From assembly GCF_003217155.1 (NCBI RefSeq), contig NZ_QJSU01000002.1:62001-126000 (forward strand): a stretch of 64,000 nt of DNA, in the 5' to 3' direction. Made by a program: the position numbers and the translations under genes. The notes beneath the pieces are model-generated. The model had not been told where the DNA came from. It did no database searches and saw nothing but the letters and a program-made list of their open reading frames with translations. Source of the DNA: Psychrobacter fozii (GTDB lineage: Bacteria; Pseudomonadota; Gammaproteobacteria; Pseudomonadales; Moraxellaceae). The first letter of the stretch is position 1. The number at the start of each line of letters is the position of its first letter. This document shows positions 58,170-64,000 of the stretch, piece by piece.

Positions 58170-60107
58170 ATGAACAGCCGTTCACCGCAAACCATCTCTG
58201 TGCTAATCCGGCGTTCTGTCGCACAGGCCCTCATACTAGCTGTGTTAGTAGGCTTTTTATTGTCTTTTATTTATGGTTTAGTTTATCACTACACAGAAAA
58301 ATATAGGCATGTGCAACAGCTAGCCACTTTACTAACGACCAGTGCATCGACGGCTGATAGCGCTGATGTTGTTTCTGAGCAAGTGAGGTTTTTATTAGAG
58401 AATGAACCAAGTATCAAAAGTATCTTGTTTTATTCAACACCTCAGCCTGTTGATGATGTCAGCCAATCAAAGGATGATTGGAGAACGGCATTATTTGCAG
58501 ATACCGTCAGCTTTAACTATCCGGTAACCAGCAACTATATTAATATCGATAGTGACGTTAATGCATTAAAACCTAAACAGCAATCGGCTACCACTTTATT
58601 AGGCAATAAAAATGAGCCGTCAGCAGCTGATAAAGTCGATAAAGACAGTGCACTAGTTGGCTATATTAATATCACTTTAGATGTGCAACAACTTCGGTCG
58701 CATTGGTATCGTAGCAACTTGCTGCTATGGCTCTTTACTACCATACTGGCAGTGCTTTGGGCTTTATATCTTTTACGTAAACTCAAATGGCCAGTCAGAG
58801 ATATTGAATCTCTGACCGAAGCCTGTGACATCGTGTTAAAAAACACAGAGCTTGAGCAGTTACCAGTCATTCCGCAACATTTTAATTTTCAAGAGCTGAT
58901 GCTAATCAAAGAGGCCTTTATAGCCTTGTTTAATCGTTTACAAAAAGTTAGCCTAGATTATGAATCGCTTGCGACTTTTGAAAAGCAGTTGCATAGCAAA
59001 GATTTGTCTCTCGATGTGCAGCTGCATAACTTTCAAAGTATGATAACCCATGAATTGAAAACCTCGCTAAATGCTATCGTGGGCGGTTTGCAGTTATTGG
59101 ATCATGATTTACTCAATAGAGAGCAAAAAGATGCTATTGAAATCATTAGTAGTGGTAGTGATAAATTGGTATCGTCGCTTGACCATATTATCCAGTTGAA
59201 TCAAATACAAAAAGGTCAGGTAACTATTAATTCTATCGAATTCAATCCATTACAATTGATTGCAGATCTTTTGGCAGAGTTTGAACCAGCTGCTCAGAAA
59301 AAAGGCTTAGTATTAACCAGCCGTATTCATCATATCGACTATAGTCTTACAGGCGATGCTGAAAAAATACAACAAATTCTATCGATGTTACTCAGTAATG
59401 CAATCAAGTTTACGCCTGCTGGACAAGTGATTATTACGTCGCAATTGACCCATTTTGATAAAAGTAATCGTTGGCAAATCAGTGTGAAAGATACTGGTAT
59501 TGGTATCGATCGCAATCATATAGAGGATATCTTTAATCCATTTTTTCAGGTAGATTCATCACAAACTCGGCAGTATGAAGGCTCAGGTGTTGGGTTGCCT
59601 GTCGTTAAGCAAATAGCGCAGCTTATGGGTGCTACTATCGAAGTGGATAGTACGCTAGGACTAGGTACAGAGTTTACGCTGACGGTCATAATGCCTAACC
59701 AGCATCAGTCTCAGCAGCAACAGCTATTGGCTGGGTTGACGATCATTTATTATTACTACCATGAAGTAGGTTTTTTAGGGAATGAGTTGGAGCGTTTGGG
59801 CGCGACAGTCATCTACCATCAGCATGAACAGCTGGTTATGGATGAGATGAGCGTCAAAAAAATAAATATGGTCATGTTTGCAGAGGATATCGTGGTAAAT
59901 AAAGCCGAATCCTTAGCCGATCACATCCGTCGATCTGAAAGCGAGCACCGTGCATTATTAGTGTATTGGTACTCACCGCATCGAGCCCAGTACTTAGACA
60001 GTTTTGAGCATGGTTTGAAGGTTGCAGGTATCGATTACTGTCGTAGTGCTACTTATAAAGGTAAGGCTTTGAGTGATCTGCTGCAACGTTGGTTGATATG
60101 GAAATAA
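58170..60107 (+). CDS. Orphan sensor histidine kinase with degenerate C-terminal receiver
   Basis: 645 residues. Two membrane helices (about 19-41 and 180-202) enclose a periplasmic sensor domain. After a HAMP-like linker, the dimerisation helix carries His294 in MITHELKTSLNAIVGG; the ATPase domain shows LLSNAIKFTPAG, DTGIGID and GSGVGLPVV. The last 130 residues (LTIIYYYYHEVGFLGNELERL, INMVMFAEDIVV) look like a receiver domain of a BarA/GacS-type hybrid, but I see no convincing acceptor Asp. No response regulator gene is adjacent. ATG 58170 chosen over TTG 58161. Signal unknown. Confidence 0.85.
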   Translation: MNSRSPQTISVLIRRSVAQALILAVLVGFLLSFIYGLVYHYTEKYRHVQQLATLLTTSASTADSADVVSEQVRFLLENEPSIKSILFYSTPQPVDDVSQSKDDWRTALFADTVSFNYPVTSNYINIDSDVNALKPKQQSATTLLGNKNEPSAADKVDKDSALVGYINITLDVQQLRSHWYRSNLLLWLFTTILAVLWALYLLRKLKWPVRDIESLTEACDIVLKNTELEQLPVIPQHFNFQELMLIKEAFIALFNRLQKVSLDYESLATFEKQLHSKDLSLDVQLHNFQSMITHELKTSLNAIVGGLQLLDHDLLNREQKDAIEIISSGSDKLVSSLDHIIQLNQIQKGQVTINSIEFNPLQLIADLLAEFEPAAQKKGLVLTSRIHHIDYSLTGDAEKIQQILSMLLSNAIKFTPAGQVIITSQLTHFDKSNRWQISVKDTGIGIDRNHIEDIFNPFFQVDSSQTRQYEGSGVGLPVVKQIAQLMGATIEVDSTLGLGTEFTLTVIMPNQHQSQQQQLLAGLTIIYYYYHEVGFLGNELERLGATVIYHQHEQLVMDEMSVKKINMVMFAEDIVVNKAESLADHIRRSESEHRALLVYWYSPHRAQYLDSFEHGLKVAGIDYCRSATYKGKALSDLLQRWLIWK

Positions 60108-60117
60108 GCTAAGCTGT

Positions 60118-60152
60118 CCCTTATCTCTTATCTCTTATCCTTTATCCCTTAT
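60118..60152. repeat. Heptamer tandem repeat, five units
   Basis: Five consecutive units of the pattern CYYTTAT (CCCTTAT, CTCTTAT, CTCTTAT, CCTTTAT, CCCTTAT) just after the histidine kinase stop and before its terminator. Confidence 0.7.
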
Positions 60153-60162
60153 CACAATCAAT

Positions 60163-60195
60163 AAAAAAGACGCCCTATATCAGGGCGTCTTTTTT
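60163..60195. terminator. Bidirectional terminator
   Basis: Perfect stem AAAAAAGACGCCCT / AGGGCGTCTTTTTT with a 5-base loop between the convergent histidine kinase and dacA-type genes. It serves both directions. Confidence 0.92.
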
Positions 60196-60243
60196 ATTGG
60201 ACAACATGCTTATCAGGCACGTTGCTCATATCTAATATTATGC

Positions 60244-61410
60244 TTAAAAGAGGTTCTGTACCCAACGTGCGAGACGTTGCCAAGTACGGCTCATAAAGCC
60301 TGACTCTTCAATATCGCTAGTCGCAATGATAGGCACTGAGGCTACGGCTTTACCATCAATAACAGCCATCATTTTACCAATTTCTTGACCTTTTTTGATA
60401 GGTGCTTCTATGCTTTCAGGGATATCAACCACAGTGGTAATTTTATTCTTTTGCGTTTTGCTGGTTAGAATTTGTAAGTTGTCAGCAGTCGCTAACTCAA
60501 CCTCATCCGCTTCACCAAACCAGACAGGGACTTTGCTGACGAATTGTCCAGCAGGCGCTTTGGTAACAGTAGTGAAGTGGCCAAAGCCCCAGTTCAACAA
60601 TTCACGTGATTGATCAGCACGGGCTTGTTGGCTCTTGGTACCCATGATGACAGAAATCAGACGCATACCATCGCGATTACTTGAAGCAACCAAGCAATAG
60701 CCCGCAGCATCAGTGTGGCCAGTTTTTAGGCCGTCAACGGTTGGGTCAGTAATGAGCAAAGCATTACGGTTACCTTGAGTAATGCCGTTATAGGTAAACT
60801 CTTTTTCTGAATAAATACCGTAGTAATCGCCGCTGTTTTTAATGATAGCACGTGCAAGTTTAGACAAATCTAAAGCAGATGCTAAGTGGCCTTCATAAGG
60901 CATACCAGTCGCATTGACAAAATTAGAGTTCTCCATGCCAATTTTTTCTGCTTGCTCATTCATCAAGATAGCAAATGATGCTTCGCTACCGGCAATGTGC
61001 TCAGCCATTGCTTTTGACGCATCGTTACCTGATTGAATGATAATACCGCGTAGCATGTCGATCACGCTGGCTGTCTTATTCACTGGCACATACATACAAG
61101 ATTGGCTGCTACTGCCACGGCACCAAGCGTTTGGGCTCATCAACACTTGATCATCTTCTTTGAGGTCACCCGATGCTAAGCGCTGCTCAATGATATAGCT
61201 GGTCATCATTTTTGTCAGAGATGCTGGTGGTAATGACTCATTGGCATTTTTTTGAGCCAAGATTTCACCAGTATTGTAATCCATTAATACATAGGCGGTA
61301 TTGTCCATCTCAGGCGGCTGTATGGCAGCACTGGCCATCACTGCACTCATTGAGATACTTACACCAACTACCAGCTGTACAAGCTGATTTTTTACACGCT
61401 TTACTGTCAT
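60244..61410 (-). CDS. dacA: D-alanyl-D-alanine carboxypeptidase (PBP5/6 family)
   Basis: Trims the terminal D-Ala of peptidoglycan pentapeptides. 388 residues with a signal peptide (to about Ala29). Active-site motifs are S64-L-T-K67 in PPASLTKMMTSYII, SGNDASKAMAEH (SxN) and DGLKTGHTDAAGYC (KTG). A beta-rich domain follows, and a C-terminal amphipathic helix (TWQRLARWVQNLF) anchors it to the inner membrane. dacC is an alternative name; the paralogues cannot be told apart here. Confidence 0.94.
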   Translation of the reverse strand: MTVKRVKNQLVQLVVGVSISMSAVMASAAIQPPEMDNTAYVLMDYNTGEILAQKNANESLPPASLTKMMTSYIIEQRLASGDLKEDDQVLMSPNAWCRGSSSQSCMYVPVNKTASVIDMLRGIIIQSGNDASKAMAEHIAGSEASFAILMNEQAEKIGMENSNFVNATGMPYEGHLASALDLSKLARAIIKNSGDYYGIYSEKEFTYNGITQGNRNALLITDPTVDGLKTGHTDAAGYCLVASSNRDGMRLISVIMGTKSQQARADQSRELLNWGFGHFTTVTKAPAGQFVSKVPVWFGEADEVELATADNLQILTSKTQKNKITTVVDIPESIEAPIKKGQEIGKMMAVIDGKAVASVPIIATSDIEESGFMSRTWQRLARWVQNLF

Positions 61411-61472
61411 ATATCGTTACACCGCATCATGGAACCAAATGTATCTATTGCTTGTATCCTGTACTAATTTTC

Positions 61473-61523
61473 ATACATTATTTTAAGCAGCATGTCTTAA
61501 ATGCAGTGTTTAAAATAATGTAT
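61473..61523. promoter_or_regulatory. 14-bp inverted repeat upstream of dacA
   Basis: Arms ATACATTATTTTAA and TTAAAATAATGTAT are perfect, with a 23-base loop, about 60 bases upstream of the dacA start codon. This could be an operator for a dimeric regulator, or a leader structure. No T-run follows on either strand. Confidence 0.4.
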
Positions 61524-61672
61524 CGACGAAAATATGAATGACTGCGCAATAGACATAAAATTAACGCCTTATCTTAGCAAAATGACAACCGATGGGGAAT
61601 CGATAAATACAAAAAATAAGGCGCGACTAAAAACAAAGAAGAATATTTAGGGAAGGTTTGGTTATAGCCACA

Positions 61673-61725
61673 AAAAAGCCTGCTACACCGTCTATTATTT
61701 TGAGCGGGGCTACAGCAAGCTTTTT
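61673..61725. terminator. Possible terminator between small periplasmic protein and dacA
   Basis: Arms AAAAAGCCTGCT and AGCAAGCTTTTT (one mismatch) with a 29-base loop; A and T tracts at both sides. It would end transcription of the minus-strand gene at 61880. Confidence 0.45.
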
Positions 61726-61879
61726 ATTTTACAAAGTAAATCACACAGTTTTTAAGTCTATCTCTATATAGAGATGACATAATCTATTCTATATAGTTGA
61801 TACCGCTGTTTTATTATCGTTAATGGTAGCGGGGTTTATCAAGCGACTATTTAGTAAGCCAGTTGTTAATGTCTAGCGA

Positions 61880-62314
61880 CTAATATTCAGCATTCGCTAA
61901 ATCTTCACATAATGCTTTATTTTCTTGCTTTGAGAAGCCCATTGTCCAACTACGAATACCTTGTAGGATTTGACGGTAGTCTTGTTGAGTTGATAGATAT
62001 TGAATAGCCGCTTTTGGATCTTCTAGAGATGGCATCAGTTCGTGCAGCTGCACACCATAGGATTTATAAAAACGCTGTTTTTGGTTGCCATTTAGCATCG
62101 GTGGACATATCTCTGACAACACTTGCATTACCGCAATTTCATGCTTGGTTATGTTTACGCCAGCCATATCTAAAGGTATGGTTGTATCAGGGTTATTCGC
62201 CGCAAAAGATGCTTGAGATAGCATAGCAGCAGACGTGATTAGTCCTGCAAGACCAAATTTTGGTGCAGTTTTCGCTATGACAGAAGCTATAGATAATATC
62301 GATTGATTTTTCAT
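61880..62314 (-). CDS. Small exported protein of unknown function (Moraxellaceae-type)
   Basis: 144 residues with a signal peptide probably cleaved near Ala38-Ala39 (SQASFAANN). The mature part of about 105 residues is helical, with two Cys (CPPML and ALCEDL) that could form a disulphide. IPLDMAGVNITKHEIAVMQVLSEICPP resembles a small family I recall from Moraxella/Acinetobacter genomes (MCR_0457), named only by locus tag; this recall is uncertain. Single gene, with no function suggested by neighbours. Confidence 0.75.
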   Translation of the reverse strand: MKNQSILSIASVIAKTAPKFGLAGLITSAAMLSQASFAANNPDTTIPLDMAGVNITKHEIAVMQVLSEICPPMLNGNQKQRFYKSYGVQLHELMPSLEDPKAAIQYLSTQQDYRQILQGIRSWTMGFSKQENKALCEDLANAEY

Positions 62315-62799
62315 TTAGCATTACACTCGCTTATCTTTATTTGATGGTCATATGTTAATGGCTAAAAAAACAAAAGTCACATAAAATATTGACTTATGTG
62401 TAGATGTCTTGTGAGCCAAAGGCATTTCTTAGCAACATATCAGCAGCATATACTTGTAAGTTACGTCAGCATAAAAATATAAGTTTATATTGTTGTCCGT
62501 TGTTGCCTATTGTAACGTGGAAAGCAATGTTTTTGCCTCTGCCGATTCAGCGACTATACGGATAAAGTCGTTAGTAAAATAACAAATCAGCTAGATTCTA
62601 AGCAAAGACAGGGTTCGTGTCAGGATACTATGTAGGGTATAATCTTTCATCATTATGATTGCACCATAGCCTTGATATACTGAACTAATATCGTGAATTT
62701 TTTTCATGGCTGTGATGTTTTCGGTTCTAATTATAGCAATTTTATGCCGATAAAGTTCATAAGTGGACAGGCGGTCATTTATAAATATATTGAGTAGCA
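62315..62799. other. Intergenic region before surE
   Basis: About 485 bases between divergent genes. A 69-codon minus-strand frame (62591-62800) has no start signal, family match or codon bias that would support it. No strong hairpin seen. Confidence 0.4.
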
Positions 62800-63612
62800 A
62801 TGAAATTTTTGATTAGTAATGATGATGGGGTTTATGCGCCAGGGTTGTTGGCACTGTATCAGGCATTGTCTACCATTGGTGACGTGGTGGTGGTTGCGCC
62901 AAATAGTGAGCAGAGTGGTTACGCGAGTGCATTGAGTGTGACCACGCCATTACATACTCATGAACTGCCATCTGGTTTTATCGCTGTAAATGGCTCGCCT
63001 GCGGACTGTATTTATTTAGCATTACATGAGTTGTATCGTCATACGCGCTTTGATTATGTGATTACAGGTATTAACTCAGGTGCTAATTTGGGGCAAGATG
63101 TTATGTTTTCTGGCACCTTCGGGGCAGCATTAACCGCGCAGCTTTTTGGTGTGCCAGCCATCGCAACCTCTTTAGTAGGCGGCGGTGCCAAAAGGGGTGG
63201 GCAAGAGCAAGTCAGTGATTATCAGCTGGCGGCAAATGAGATAGTTAAGCTATTAGCTGAAACGTCACTATTAGATGCCTGCAAAAATTTGCCCTATCAC
63301 GTATTAAACGTTAATATTCCGGATGTTAATCATGCCGATGAGATCAAAGGTCGTAAGATAACCTCGTTGGGGCATCGTCAGGTTGCCCGTCCTGTGCACC
63401 ATGTAATTGATCCACGCGGGCGAGATGCCTATTGGCTGTCGCTACGCAAATGTAAACATGAGTTGCCAGAAAAAACGGAAGATATGCCGTCATCTGCCAT
63501 ACAATTAACAGATGACCAAGCAGTGGCAGCGGGTTATATTAGCCTATCACCAGTGCGACTCCATCATACACCAGCAGCCGCGCTAGACAGTTTATCTGCG
63601 TTAGCCTTATAA
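62800..63612 (+). CDS. surE: 5'/3'-nucleotidase SurE
   Basis: Metal-dependent nucleotidase of the stationary-phase survival locus. 270 residues. SNDDGVYAPG with the metal-binding Asp8-Asp9, then APNSEQSGYASALSVTTPL and VNGSPADCIYLALHE, and ITGINSGANLGQDVMFSGTFGAA are all conserved. Starts at ATG 62800. The nlpD gene follows, the usual pair; the pcm gene found between them in E. coli is absent. Confidence 0.95.
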   Translation: MKFLISNDDGVYAPGLLALYQALSTIGDVVVVAPNSEQSGYASALSVTTPLHTHELPSGFIAVNGSPADCIYLALHELYRHTRFDYVITGINSGANLGQDVMFSGTFGAALTAQLFGVPAIATSLVGGGAKRGGQEQVSDYQLAANEIVKLLAETSLLDACKNLPYHVLNVNIPDVNHADEIKGRKITSLGHRQVARPVHHVIDPRGRDAYWLSLRKCKHELPEKTEDMPSSAIQLTDDQAVAAGYISLSPVRLHHTPAAALDSLSALAL

Positions 63613-63789
63613 ATGCGCTGTATAAAACGATGAATGGCGCTAGGTAAGTGGTGAAAGGCAAAAGAGTGCGTTGATTATCAAATGATGGATAATGGTCATT
63701 ATCAAATATTTAAGTAGTATAAAAGTTAGCAACATGCTTGTGAGTCACACAAGACGTTTGTGAATAACGTAAAAAATAGGAAACCTTGT

Positions 63790-64000
63790 ATGAAGAAGCT
63801 TATTGCTGGATCACGCTTTACAACAGCGGCATTGATTGGCACTCTAACAGTCGCAACCTTAACGATAGTCGGTTGTGCCACCAAACCTACTTACCAATCA
63901 GCTAATCAAGCTGGTCCTACAATTGTCACCAATGCACAAGGCATTCCTAACTATCATCGCGTGCAACGCGGTGATACGGTCAGCCAAATCGCCGAGCGCT
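63790..64000 (+). CDS. nlpD: NlpD-like lipoprotein with LysM domain (3' end cut by window)
   Basis: Starts at ATG 63790 with AGGAAA upstream. Signal peptide with lipobox IVGC, Cys29 acylated. After a short linker, YHRVQRGDTVSQIAER is the beginning of a LysM peptidoglycan-binding domain. The expected C-terminal M23 peptidase-like domain lies outside the window. Position after surE supports nlpD, the activator of the cell-division amidase AmiC. Confidence 0.85.
   Translation, partial: MKKLIAGSRFTTAALIGTLTVATLTIVGCATKPTYQSANQAGPTIVTNAQGIPNYHRVQRGDTVSQIAER

Noticed and set aside
62591..62800. 69-codon minus-strand frame before surE
   Set aside because: No ribosome-binding site, no family match, and it fills the probable surE promoter region.

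Overview
The window looks like a chromosomal segment of a Moraxellaceae gammaproteobacterium, most probably Psychrobacter. The reasons are its moderately AT-rich sequence, the block pilW-rodZ-ispG-hisS-yfgM-bamB-der, the hisZ-purA pair, surE-nlpD, and many short dispersed repeats between genes. I see no rRNA, tRNA, CRISPR array, phage module or intact transposase. The first gene is cut at the left edge and nlpD at the right edge.

Region 1 (1-7250) holds a lysine exporter (LysO) and an unusual lipid locus. That locus has a CDP-alcohol phosphatidyltransferase fused to an alpha/beta hydrolase and a methyltransferase (equivalent to E. coli YnbA+YnbC in one chain), a patatin-like protein whose catalytic Ser and Asp are both replaced, a short-chain dehydrogenase, and a convergent CdsA-like cytidylyltransferase (YnbB-like). 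Together they suggest a dedicated route to a modified phospholipid of unknown structure. Region 2 (7253-12773) is the de novo NAD pathway: nadB and nadA on the minus strand, then an NrtR/NadQ-type regulator and nadC on the plus strand. Matching palindromes before nadA/nadQ and before nadC look like the regulator's operators.

Region 3 (12774-19863) holds a MarC-family membrane protein, a trimethylamine-monooxygenase-like flavoprotein, an ArgO/LysE exporter, three tandem paralogous proteins of unknown function (one with an EF-hand loop) and rluB. Region 4 (20416-38451) is a Wzx/Wzy-type capsule or exopolysaccharide cluster, all on the plus strand. It has wza-wzb-wzc export and control genes, a UDP-HexNAc 4,6-dehydratase, flippase, polymerase, five glycosyltransferases, a pyruvyltransferase, a PP-loop protein resembling QueC, an initiating sugar-phosphate transferase and a sugar aminotransferase.

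Region 5 (38452-49062) carries folD, psiE, a lipoprotein with an interrupted repeat tail, corA, a 12-bp minisatellite, a DUF2237 gene, hisZ, purA, ndk and rlmN. Region 6 (49063-64000) has the pilW-to-der block, an orphan sensor histidine kinase, a D,D-carboxypeptidase, a small periplasmic protein, surE and the start of nlpD.

About eight copies (plus one fragment) of a roughly 100-bp imperfect-palindrome repeat family lie between genes, several only 2-4 bases from a stop codon. Three further small elements have ends resembling IS5-type inverted repeats, and one of these supplies the last codons and stop of the sugar-phosphate transferase gene.
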